Source: Mycoplasmatota bacterium
GTDB lineage: Bacteria; Bacillota_I; Bacilli_A; Izemoplasmatales; Izemoplasmataceae
NCBI GenBank assembly: GCA_030641535.1
Contig: DAOWHG010000040.1
Span: 1 to 15,985 of the forward strand
Direction of reading: 5' to 3'
Length of the DNA: 15,985 bases
This document shows positions 1 to 5,879 of this stretch, piece by piece (positions within the stretch are counted from its first letter, which is position 1; each line of letters starts with the position of its first letter). Both the position numbers and the translations under genes were made by a program. Below the pieces are notes generated by a model. It was given only the letters and a program-made list of their open reading frames with translations, was not told where the DNA came from and ran no database searches.

Positions 1-240
1 AAAAACTGATGCCCAATGATAAAGTACTCCGTCTAACATTAGATTTAACAATCCATAGATGGCTCCACCAATAACTCCCCATTTTAAACCATGTCTCCAT
101 GCAAGAATGAAAATAGGTAACATTGCTAAACTGACTCTACCGCCTTGCGGTAATTTTGGTAAAAATGAAAACACTAATTCAATTACTACTGCTAATGCAA
201 TTAAAATAGCAATTTCGGTAATTCTTCTTGTTTCTCTCAT
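1..240 (-). CDS. thiT: ThiT-type thiamine transporter, partial (C-terminus beyond window)
   Basis: This is the N-terminal 80 residues of an integral membrane protein resembling ThiT (YuaJ), the thiamine-binding S component of an energy-coupling-factor importer. Reading begins at ATG 240 with MRETRRITEIAILIALAVV and continues open through the window edge. The basic N-terminus followed by a hydrophobic helix, then PKLPQGGRVSLAMLPIF (residues 29-45), then WRHGLKWGVIGGAIYGLLNL, matches the family pattern: the PQGGxVSLAMLPIF loop and the RxGLKxGxxxGxxYGLL helix are characteristic. A strong AAAGGAGG sits at 245-252, 4 nt before the start. The TPP riboswitch directly upstream supports thiamine as substrate. 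The gene is truncated only by the window, not by a mutation. The ECF energising module is not in view. The family call rests on the motifs plus the riboswitch. Confidence 0.9.
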   Translation of the reverse strand, partial: MRETRRITEIAILIALAVVIELVFSFLPKLPQGGRVSLAMLPIFILAWRHGLKWGVIGGAIYGLLNLMLDGVLYHWASVF

Positions 241-248
241 AATTCCTC

Positions 249-300
249 CTTTAAATTAAAAGTTTTGTCCTTAAAACCTAGGACAAAACTTAATTTAAAG
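249..300 (-). promoter_or_regulatory. Expression-platform hairpin of the TPP riboswitch (SD-masking and/or terminator)
   Basis: A long inverted repeat lies between the aptamer and thiT. On the minus strand the left arm runs 300-281 and the right arm 270-249. They are complementary over 20 bp with one 2-nt bulge and share the core GTTTTGTCC/GGACAAAAC. The right arm ends inside the Shine-Dalgarno (AAAG of AAAGGAGG), so the closed hairpin would hide part of the ribosome binding site. The T-rich stretch after the core (CTTTTAATTT) is interrupted, so intrinsic termination is possible but not clear-cut. Whether it works on transcription or translation is my inference. Confidence 0.7.
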
Positions 301-316
301 TATGTAATAACTTTAA

Positions 317-413
317 ATCTTATCCTACGCTGGCATTATCCAGATCAGGTATGGTCTATTCTAGTTTCAAGAATACTCTCAGCCTAGTTCTCTAAGCTCC
401 CTGACTTTAAGAC
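317..413 (-). promoter_or_regulatory. TPP (thiamine pyrophosphate) riboswitch aptamer
   Basis: Read on the minus strand, the element carries the hallmark conserved blocks of the THI element in order: CAGGGAGC, GGCTGAGAG, a P3-type hairpin TATTCT/AGAATA, then GACC-ATACCTGATCTGG and ATAATGCCAGCGTAGG. The closing P1 helix is GTCTTA (413-408) with TAAGAT (322-317). TPP binding normally shuts off thiamine synthesis or uptake genes. Here the target is thiT, 77 nt downstream. All core motifs are intact, so it should be functional. Confidence 0.96.
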
Positions 414-419
414 AGTTAT

Positions 420-449
420 ATTATATAATGATTGATTAATAAAAATCAA
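420..449 (-). promoter_or_regulatory. Predicted sigma-A promoter of thiT
   Basis: Minus-strand TTGATT (449-444), 18-nt spacer, TATAAT (425-420). The expected start point at about 413 coincides with the first base of riboswitch helix P1, which supports the call. The -35 is half of an inverted repeat (432-437/444-449). Confidence 0.6.
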
Positions 450-452
450 GGA

Positions 453-785
453 TTACCAAATATTTGCTAAAACAATAACCATGTAATTAAAAAAAGTAAA
501 AAGTAATCCGATAGGTGAAACCAATATACCTAATACAGATCTCCATATTTTAATCTCTGGTTTTGGAGTAATATTAAAGAAAACTATTACTCTATAAATG
601 TATATAAAGAAAGCAGCTATGTAAAACAAAGCAACAGGTAATACCAAAGTCATAAGCCACATTCCTACATTTCCCTCAGATAACATAATAATTGCTAATA
701 CAAGAAGATTAACTACATATGAACCTATTAATAAATTCAAAAGCAGTTTTTCTATTTTTTCAAAGTTTTCCGGTAATTTTTTCAT
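453..785 (-). CDS. Small hydrophobic membrane protein, function unknown (paralogue of upstream gene)
   Basis: A 110-residue protein with a short charged N-terminus (MKKLPENFEKIEKLLL) and at least three hydrophobic stretches, roughly residues 20-37, 43-66 and 83-108. I recognise no enzymatic motif. The C-terminal half, with FIYIYRVIVFF and IKIWRSVLGILVSPIGLL, parallels the neighbouring gene at 810-1169 (FFYAFIRIVKY and IGIMRSVSSLFLSPVSF), so the two are probably a duplicated pair. The start ATG at 785 has GAGGTG 4 nt upstream. The upstream gene stops only 24 bp away, so they are likely co-transcribed. No terminator is evident between this gene and the thiT promoter. It could be a membrane regulator or an accessory factor; I do not assign a role. 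Confidence 0.8.
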   Translation of the reverse strand: MKKLPENFEKIEKLLLNLLIGSYVVNLLVLAIIMLSEGNVGMWLMTLVLPVALFYIAAFFIYIYRVIVFFNITPKPEIKIWRSVLGILVSPIGLLFTFFNYMVIVLANIW

Positions 786-809
786 AATGCACCTCTATTG
801 CAAATTTTT

Positions 810-1169
810 CTATTGTACTGTACAGCTACTAAACGCCATTATTATAACAAGAATATATAAAATAGTAAAAGAAACTGGTGATAAGAATAGTGATGATACG
901 CTTCTCATAATTCCAATATTGTTTTCAAAATTACTAATTTTTCTTGCGTATTTTACTATTCTAATAAACGCATAAAAGAAATTCAATGTAACAACCAGCA
1001 TTAATGATACTGCAATATTGGCAATTAGTTTAGATATCGAAGAAATCTGATCTATAAATACAAAGGGAACAATAGAAAGAAATACTGTAGCACCTAATAC
1101 ACCTAAAGTAAACCTTAAGTATACTTTTTCATAGTAATTGAAGCGTTCAACAATTTTTTCATTATCCAA
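810..1169 (-). CDS. Small hydrophobic membrane protein, function unknown (first of a tandem pair)
   Basis: About 119 residues, with hydrophobic segments near residues 22-40, 48-70 and 93-115. I recognise no known motif. The RSVSSLFLSPVSFTILY region aligns with RSVLGILVSPIGLLFTF of the next gene, which supports duplication. The reading frame is open to a GTG at 1178, but that GTG overlaps the Shine-Dalgarno GGAG. The TTG at 1169-1167 lies 8 nt after GGAGT, giving MDNEKIVERFNYYEK, so I prefer it. An ATG overlapping the Shine-Dalgarno is followed at once by a stop. A plausible promoter lies at 1224-1252. The C-terminus carries two close serines and a cysteine (SSCTVQ). Confidence 0.75.
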   Translation of the reverse strand: MDNEKIVERFNYYEKVYLRFTLGVLGATVFLSIVPFVFIDQISSISKLIANIAVSLMLVVTLNFFYAFIRIVKYARKISNFENNIGIMRSVSSLFLSPVSFTILYILVIIMAFSSCTVQ

Positions 1170-1223
1170 GAAAATCACTCCATTCTACATTAATAATATC
1201 AATAATTAATTTAGAAATGAAAG

Positions 1224-1252
1224 AATATGCAAATATATATTCTTATGGTCAA
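1224..1252 (-). promoter_or_regulatory. Possible promoter of the small membrane protein pair
   Basis: Minus-strand TTGACC (1252-1247), 17-nt spacer, CATATT (1229-1224), about 55 nt upstream of the first start codon. The -35 is near consensus and the -10 is imperfect. Confidence 0.45.
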
Positions 1253-1279
1253 TATTTTGATCTAATCATAACAAAATCA

Positions 1280-1313
1280 AAAGGGCGATTTCTTATGTGG
1301 AATCGACACCTTT
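1280..1313 (-). terminator. Possible terminator of pdp
   Basis: The minus strand folds as AAAGG, internal loop, CGATTCC, loop ACATAA, GAAATCG, bulge, CCTTT, followed by TGATTTTGTT. The stem is interrupted and the T-run is broken, and it lies about 70 nt after the pdp stop. The plus strand also has a T-run beyond it, so direction is uncertain. Confidence 0.4.
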
Positions 1314-1381
1314 ATTATTTAGATAATTTTTTTACAGTTTATTTGATACTTGTGTATCATAATATATATCAGGTTTTTTAA

Positions 1382-2677
1382 TTATTCAGTTATGATTTCA
1401 AGTATAATTGATTTTTTTGTCACTTTTTCTTTAGTAATTACAAAAGCACCAAGAACTTCTTCACAGATATTTTCAATGTTTTCTTTATTATTATAGAGAA
1501 GCGCAAGTATTTCACCTTCTACTACTTGGTCTCCAACTTTTTTCTTCAAAGTTATACCAACATCAGGATCTATTGGATCTTCCTTAGTTTCACGTCCAGC
1601 TCCTAATTTCATAGCTCCAATACCAATAGCTAATGCATCAATCTCTTTAATATATCCAGATTGCTTAGATTTAATTTCAATTATTTCTTTTACATTAACG
1701 AATGTTTCAAGATTTTCAATTGTTCCACCTTGATATTTAATTAATTCCATTTGTTTATCGTAAGCCTCATTATTATTTAATTTTTCAAGGATTAATTCTT
1801 TTGCTTCTTCTAGAGTTTGAGTGATTCCACCACTGTATACCATATAACTACCAATCTCAACACAAAGCTCTGTTAAGTCATCTGGTCCATTTCCTTGAAG
1901 AGTTTCTATTGCTTCTTTAACTTCAAGTCTATTACCAACTGTGAATCCAAGAGGTTGAGACATATCGGTAATAAACGCAACAACTTTTTTACCAAAAGAT
2001 GCTCCAATATTTACCATTATTTTCGATAACTCTCTTGCATCTTCAATAGTTTTCATGAAGGCACCTTCACCAATTTTAACATCTAACACAATAACGTCAC
2101 TACCACTTGCTAGTTTTTTACTCATAATACTAGAAGCTATTAGTGGAATACTTGGAACTGTTGCTGTTACATCTCTTAAGGCATATAACATTTTATCTGC
2201 AGGAGTAATTTTTGCAGTTTGTCCAGCAACTGCAATTCCTATTTCGTTTACTTGCTTAATAAAATCATCAATTTCTATATCAATAGAAAGCCCTTCAATA
2301 CTTTCAAGTTTATCTAAAGTACCTCCAGTATGTCCAAGACCTCTACCACTTAATTTAGCTACTTTTGCACCACAACTAGCTACTAAAGGACCTAAAACTA
2401 AAGTAGTTTTGTCTCCAACACCACCTGTTGAATGTTTATCTACTTTAATTCCTTCAATAACACTTAAATCTATAATTTCGCCACTATTAAGGATTGCCTC
2501 AGTTAATGCACTACTTTCCTCATTAGTCATTCCTACAAAAAAGATTGCCATTAGCAAACTACTCATTTGATAATCTGGTATATTCTTATTTACATAATTT
2601 TCTATAATATAAATAATTTCCTCTTTTGAAAGAGTAAATCCATCTCTTTTCTTTTCTATTAAGTCTACCATTCTCAT
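1382..2677 (-). CDS. pdp: Pyrimidine-nucleoside phosphorylase
   Basis: A 431-residue cytosolic enzyme of the thymidine/pyrimidine nucleoside phosphorylase family. It splits uridine, deoxyuridine or thymidine with phosphate to a free base and (deoxy)ribose-1-phosphate. Residues 78-90 (KVDKHSTGGVGDK) are the phosphate-binding signature, followed by KLSGRGLGHTGGTLDKLES. The block ALRDVTATVPSIPLIASSI then SKK carries the base-contacting Arg, Ser and Lys. The C-terminal domain has LGAGRETKEDPIDP and GITLKKKVGDQV, as in the Bacillus enzyme. Length is close to the usual ~433. The frame opens further upstream to a TTG at 2686, but that codon abuts the AAGGAG; ATG 2677 has 9-nt spacing and gives the usual MRMVDLI start. 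It has its own extended -10 upstream. Functionally it pairs with deoD elsewhere in the window. Bacillus-type Pdp usually accepts both uridine and thymidine, but specificity cannot be read here. Confidence 0.96.
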   Translation of the reverse strand: MRMVDLIEKKRDGFTLSKEEIIYIIENYVNKNIPDYQMSSLLMAIFFVGMTNEESSALTEAILNSGEIIDLSVIEGIKVDKHSTGGVGDKTTLVLGPLVASCGAKVAKLSGRGLGHTGGTLDKLESIEGLSIDIEIDDFIKQVNEIGIAVAGQTAKITPADKMLYALRDVTATVPSIPLIASSIMSKKLASGSDVIVLDVKIGEGAFMKTIEDARELSKIMVNIGASFGKKVVAFITDMSQPLGFTVGNRLEVKEAIETLQGNGPDDLTELCVEIGSYMVYSGGITQTLEEAKELILEKLNNNEAYDKQMELIKYQGGTIENLETFVNVKEIIEIKSKQSGYIKEIDALAIGIGAMKLGAGRETKEDPIDPDVGITLKKKVGDQVVEGEILALLYNNKENIENICEEVLGAFVITKEKVTKKSIILEIITE

Positions 2678-2699
2678 AATTCTCAACTCCTTGAGATAT

Positions 2700-2708
2700 A
2701 TTATAACA
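2700..2708 (-). promoter_or_regulatory. Extended -10 promoter of pdp
   Basis: Minus-strand TG-T-TATAAT, with the predicted start only a few bases before the AAGGAG. There is no good -35: that position is occupied by the T-run of the plsC terminator. Confidence 0.55.
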
Positions 2709-2720
2709 TATTGACTCTAT

Positions 2721-2762
2721 AAAAAAAAATAGTAAACACTACATAATAGTGATTACTATTTT
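2721..2762 (-). terminator. Rho-independent terminator after plsC
   Basis: The arms 2726-2741 and 2747-2762 pair over 16 bp with one mismatch around the loop (plus-strand CATAA). On the minus strand the hairpin is followed by an uninterrupted run of nine T. It begins 5 nt after the plsC stop codon. Confidence 0.9.
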
Positions 2763-2766
2763 AAGT

Positions 2767-3597
2767 TTATTTTCCAAGTTCTTTCTCAAATATATCTAGT
2801 TGAATTTGGATTGTTGCTTTAACTTTAGCAGCTAATTCTTGACTACTTAAATCTTTATATTCTTCGTATTTTAAAAGTTTGTGAACGTGTACGTATACTT
2901 TTTGTTTTTTGAAAGGATAGTCTTTTAAAATGTTGCTAAAGTTATATATAGTTACAGTAAGAATATCAGTTTTTGGTTTTATAGCTAATTTAAAAGCACC
3001 AGGCTTAAATTCAATCAATTTATTTCCAAAAGATCTTCTGCCTTCAGGAAAAATTCCCATTGTCATTCCATTTCTTACTTGTTTTATTGCTTTTACAAAT
3101 GTTTCAGCAGCACTTCGATCTGCATATCTTGAAATAGGGAGATTACCTAGCAAAGTAATCCATTTTCCAATAACTGGAACACCAATTAGTGATTCTTTTG
3201 CAATGAAATTGATTGTTTGATACTTAAATATTGGTTTTAGCACAATAATATCATAGTTCTCTTGATGGTTTCCTACAAGTACAAATTTCTCATTAGGAAT
3301 ATTTTCAGTTCCAGAAGTTATAACTTTAACTCTTAATATATGAAGTGTTAAATCCAACCAAGAATTAGCAAAACGGTGATTAAACTTACTATCAAAACTA
3401 GTACCTTTTCTTATGCTACCAACTAAGCTTAAAATACCTAATTGAACTGCAAAAGATAAAAGGAAACCTAAAATGATGCTTGCAAATCCTAATAAATAGA
3501 AGCTAATTTCATTGAAACTATTAAAATCTAAATTAAATATCCATCCAAATAAGAATGTAATTAATGCAGCAAAAAAATAATAACTAAATATATACAT
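2767..3597 (-). CDS. plsC: 1-acyl-sn-glycerol-3-phosphate acyltransferase (PlsC/LPLAT family)
   Basis: A 276-residue membrane-anchored acyltransferase that converts lysophosphatidic acid to phosphatidic acid in phospholipid synthesis. It has two hydrophobic segments (about residues 3-22 and 30-60), then the catalytic domain. Motif I is NHQENYD (110-116, the NHx4D box). A motif II-like LPISRY follows at 153-158, motif III is FPEGRRS (183-189), and FKPGAFKLA (198-206) precedes the ILTVTIYN stretch. The start ATG is separated from the dfrA stop by one base, with its AAAGG inside the end of dfrA, so the two are translationally linked. It is the last gene of the operon; a terminator follows immediately. 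The long hydrophobic N-terminal extension resembles the larger PlsC proteins. Substrate preference cannot be read from sequence, and other lysophospholipid acyltransferases share the same motifs. Confidence 0.9.
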   Translation of the reverse strand: MYIFSYYFFAALITFLFGWIFNLDFNSFNEISFYLLGFASIILGFLLSFAVQLGILSLVGSIRKGTSFDSKFNHRFANSWLDLTLHILRVKVITSGTENIPNEKFVLVGNHQENYDIIVLKPIFKYQTINFIAKESLIGVPVIGKWITLLGNLPISRYADRSAAETFVKAIKQVRNGMTMGIFPEGRRSFGNKLIEFKPGAFKLAIKPKTDILTVTIYNFSNILKDYPFKKQKVYVHVHKLLKYEEYKDLSSQELAAKVKATIQIQLDIFEKELGK

Positions 3598-3598
3598 G

Positions 3599-4072
3599 TT
3601 ATCTTACCTTTTCATAAACAGAGAAGTTTAAATCTCCACTTATTCTTTCACTTATTTTTCTATATTCTGAATAATCAATTTCTTTGAAAAAAACATCACC
3701 TTCAAAATCTTTATTTATATGAGTGATATACAGTCTATCAGCAATATCTAAAGTTAAATCATATATTATTTTACCACCAATAATGAAAATTTCTTCTTCT
3801 GTTGGATAGTTTTTTAGATAATTAATAATATCATTTGTCTTTTCAACATTTGGATAACTATAGTCAGTTAATGTTGCGATTACACTCTTTCTTCCAGCTA
3901 AAGGTTTATTTAAATAGGAAATTATTGATTTAAAAGTCATCTCACCCATAATAACTGTTTTATTCATAGTCATTTCTTTGAAATATTTCATATCCTCTTT
4001 ATAATGCCAAGGTAGTTTATTTCCTTTTCCAATAACATTATCGTTTCCAATTGCAACAATTAAACTAATCAT
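3599..4072 (-). CDS. dfrA: Dihydrofolate reductase
   Basis: A 157-residue DHFR that reduces dihydrofolate, the by-product of ThyA, back to tetrahydrofolate; the adjacent thyA fits this. The first 50 residues align without gaps to the E. coli enzyme: MISLIVAIGNDNVIG, then LPWHYKED with the catalytic acid at D27, then NKTVIMG. R61 in LAGRK corresponds to the folate-glutamate-binding Arg57, and FIIGGKIIY is the conserved GG cofactor loop. An unusual feature is that the cofactor positions equivalent to R44, H45 and R98 of E. coli are E44, M45 and Ile (see findings). The ATG overlaps the thyA stop by one base (TAATG), which indicates translational coupling. Length is normal. Confidence 0.95.
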   Translation of the reverse strand: MISLIVAIGNDNVIGKGNKLPWHYKEDMKYFKEMTMNKTVIMGEMTFKSIISYLNKPLAGRKSVIATLTDYSYPNVEKTNDIINYLKNYPTEEEIFIIGGKIIYDLTLDIADRLYITHINKDFEGDVFFKEIDYSEYRKISERISGDLNFSVYEKVR

Positions 4073-4953
4073 TAGACACTCACCTTACCTTTAATTGAAG
4101 GATGAGGATGATATTTAGACAATTTAAAATCTTCATATTTAAAGTCCTCTATATTTTTGATTTCACTATTTACTGTCATTGTTGGTAAATCTCTTGGAGT
4201 TCTTGAAAGTTGTAATTTAACTTGTTCAAAATGATTATTATATATATGAGCGTCTCCTAAAGTATGAATAAATTCACCAGGCTCAAGATTTGTTACTTGA
4301 GCTACCATAAGGGTAAGTAAAGCATAACTTGCAATATTAAAAGGAATACCTAAGAAAGTGTCTGCACTTCTCTGGTAAAGTTGACAACTCAACTTATTAT
4401 TATTTACGTAAAAGTGAAACATCATATGGCATGGAGGTAAAGCCATTTCAGGAACTAAAGGGGGATTCCAAGCATTTATTATTAATCTTCTTGAATTAGG
4501 ATTATTCTTAATATTTGTAATTACTTCAGCAAGCTGGTCAACATGCTTACCATCAGGTCCTTCAAAATGGCGCCATTGTCTTCCATAAACAGGTCCTAAA
4601 TTACCATATTTTTTAGCAAAAACATCATCTGTTTTAATTTTATTAACAAATTCATCTAAAGTTTCTTTATTATATTCACTTGATTTTTGAAAATTTCGAT
4701 AAGGCCATTCATTCCATATCTTAACACCATTATCAACTAAGTATTTTATATTAGTCTCACCACTAATAAACCATAAAAGTTCATGAATAATGGATTTTAA
4801 GTGTACTTTCTTAGTAGTTAGTAAAGGAAAGCCCTTTTCTAGATCAAAGCGCATTTGATATCCAAAAGTACTAATTGTACCAGTACCGGTACGGTCACCC
4901 TTTGGTGACCCATTATCTAAAATATGTTGTAATAAATCAAGATATTGTTTCAT
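4072..4953 (-). CDS. thyA: Thymidylate synthase
   Basis: A 293-residue ThyA that methylates dUMP to dTMP using methylene-tetrahydrofolate. Motifs in order: GDRTGTGTISTFG (phosphate-binding loop, residues 19-31), TTKKVHLKSIIHELLWF, YGRQWRHF, RRLIINAWNP, catalytic C175 in PPCHMMFHFYV, QRSADTFLGIPFN and GDAHIYNNH. It is longer than the E. coli form (264), with an insertion around residues 86-115 typical of many Gram-positive ThyA. The frame opens to a GTG at 4962, but that lies in the AAGGAGTGA that also ends the preceding gene. ATG 4953 has 8-nt spacing from AAGGAG and gives the standard MKQYLDLL. It is followed by dfrA with a 1-nt overlap. Confidence 0.97.
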   Translation of the reverse strand: MKQYLDLLQHILDNGSPKGDRTGTGTISTFGYQMRFDLEKGFPLLTTKKVHLKSIIHELLWFISGETNIKYLVDNGVKIWNEWPYRNFQKSSEYNKETLDEFVNKIKTDDVFAKKYGNLGPVYGRQWRHFEGPDGKHVDQLAEVITNIKNNPNSRRLIINAWNPPLVPEMALPPCHMMFHFYVNNNKLSCQLYQRSADTFLGIPFNIASYALLTLMVAQVTNLEPGEFIHTLGDAHIYNNHFEQVKLQLSRTPRDLPTMTVNSEIKNIEDFKYEDFKLSKYHPHPSIKGKVSV

Positions 4954-4958
4954 AGGAA

Positions 4959-5216
4959 TCACTCCTTATGTTTTTTAATTCTTTTTACTAATTGTTTTAA
5001 AGCAATTGCAATAGAAAAGATAGCTGGAATAGTTGGTGTAAGGGGTCCTACCCAAAGCAATATATAGGCTGCTCCAAATGCAACTAACATTTCACTACCA
5101 ATCACAACACCGATAGTAAAAGCAATCCAGCTAGGAATAAAAAAGATAATTCCTCCAATCAAAATATAAAGAAACATATCTTTAACAAATATATTTTCTT
5201 TTAGCCATTTTTTCAT
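4959..5216 (-). CDS. Small membrane protein of unknown function heading the thyA-dfrA-plsC operon
   Basis: An 85-residue protein with a basic N-terminus (MKKWLKEN), two or three hydrophobic segments (about residues 14-37, 41-58 and 61-73) and a very basic tail (KQLVKRIKKHKE). Positive charges at both ends suggest both termini may be cytoplasmic, hence an even number of spans. I see no conserved motif I can name. The ATG at 5216 has only a weak GGTGAT upstream. The stop codon TGA is part of the thyA Shine-Dalgarno (AAGGAGTGA), so ribosomes ending here sit next to the thyA start. It is transcribed from the promoter at 5246-5274. Its position suggests co-expression with dTMP and phospholipid synthesis, but no function can be inferred. 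Confidence 0.75.
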   Translation of the reverse strand: MKKWLKENIFVKDMFLYILIGGIIFFIPSWIAFTIGVVIGSEMLVAFGAAYILLWVGPLTPTIPAIFSIAIALKQLVKRIKKHKE

Positions 5217-5245
5217 ATAATCACCATCAAATCTAAACTGATAAT

Positions 5246-5274
5246 ATTATAACAAAATATCATATATATTGAAA
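5246..5274 (-). promoter_or_regulatory. Promoter of the thyA-dfrA-plsC operon
   Basis: Minus-strand TTTCAA (5274-5269), 17-nt spacer ending in TGT, TATAAT (5251-5246). This gives a consensus -10 with an extended TGn element, about 30 nt upstream of the first ATG. Confidence 0.7.
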
Positions 5275-5294
5275 GTATCAAATTGATATATAGG

Positions 5295-5321
5295 AAAAAA
5301 AGTGCAAAAAGCACTTTTTTT
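5295..5321 (-). terminator. Rho-independent terminator after ssb
   Basis: A7GTGC / five-base loop / GCACT7: an 11-bp symmetric hairpin with a T-run on either strand, located 24 nt after the ssb stop. The symmetry makes it potentially bidirectional, but no plus-strand gene is nearby. Confidence 0.9.
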
Positions 5322-5345
5322 ATAATATTATATATGGGGATAATA

Positions 5346-5678
5346 TTATTTTCCGTTTTTAGTGTTTATGAAAGTGATTTTTTCAGCCACTATCTCAGGG
5401 TAAGAAAATGATTTACCATCTTCATATTCGAAATATTTTTGTGATAATCTTGCTTTAACCCCAACAGTCGAACCTTTTGTGCAATATTCTACAGTATTTT
5501 CTGCAATGCCACTCCATAAAGTGCACTTTAAGAAATCTGTATCGTATTCACCACTTTCTGCATTTTTGTACCCTCTTTGAATGGCTAAGGTGATCGTGGT
5601 AACAGTGCGCCCATCATCAAGAGTTCTTAATTCAGGATCATAAACTAAACGACCTACTAAGATAACTTGGTTTAACAT
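5346..5678 (-). CDS. Short single-stranded DNA-binding protein (SsbB-like)
   Basis: A 110-residue SSB consisting of a single OB-fold. It begins MLNQVILVGRLVYDPELRTL, followed by TTITLAIQRGYKN, DFLKCTLWSGIAENTVEYC, KGSTVGVKARLSQKYFEYE and IVAEKITFI. These are the family's conserved strands, with an ssDNA-stacking Trp in CTLW. The protein stops at FINTKNGK, so it lacks the Gly/Pro/Gln-rich linker and the acidic DDDIPF-type tail with which replicative SSBs recruit partners. That makes it like the second, short SSB of Bacillus (SsbB/YwpH, about 113 aa), linked there to competence. A replicative SSB would be expected elsewhere, normally between rpsF and rpsR. The gene is monocistronic, with a near-consensus promoter (5766-5794), AAAGGAGG 4 nt before the ATG, and its own terminator. 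Confidence 0.93.
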   Translation of the reverse strand: MLNQVILVGRLVYDPELRTLDDGRTVTTITLAIQRGYKNAESGEYDTDFLKCTLWSGIAENTVEYCTKGSTVGVKARLSQKYFEYEDGKSFSYPEIVAEKITFINTKNGK

Positions 5679-5765
5679 ACAACCTCCTTTTTCATCATTA
5701 TAAGTGATATATTTCAGTTATTATATTTGCAGTTTAACAACTTTTTAATACATAAAGAGATTGTT

Positions 5766-5794
5766 TTTATAAAATTTACATGTATTTTTGTCAA
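5766..5794 (-). promoter_or_regulatory. Strong sigma-A promoter of ssb
   Basis: Minus-strand TTGACA (5794-5789), 17-nt spacer, TATAAA (5771-5766). It is the best match to consensus in the window and leaves a leader of about 80 nt before ssb. A second TATAAT at 5697-5702 has no -35. Confidence 0.8.
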
Positions 5795-5851
5795 GTAATC
5801 TTAAATATTATAATTTTTTTGTATATTTTTATAAAATTATTAATATTTCGC

Positions 5852-5876
5852 AAAAAAAAAGAACTTTTCAGCTCTT
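5852..5876 (-). terminator. Rho-independent terminator after lemA
   Basis: Minus-strand AAGAGCT-GAAA-AGTTCTT followed by a long T-run (nine T including the stem end), directly after the lemA stop at 5880. Confidence 0.88.
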
Positions 5877-5879
5877 ATT

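Noticed and set aside
59..259. 66-codon plus-strand open frame at the left edge
   Set aside because: It lies opposite thiT and its Shine-Dalgarno; the minus-strand protein has clear family motifs and a riboswitch.
1344..1359. TGATAC-TTGT-GTATCA hairpin just after pdp as its terminator
   Set aside because: Only six base pairs, AT-rich, and no T-run follows on the minus strand; the hairpin at 1280-1313 is a better though weak candidate.
2055..2570. 171-codon open frame on the plus strand opposite pdp
   Set aside because: It is the antisense of a strongly conserved pdp coding region, has no ribosome site, and its composition reflects the reverse frame.
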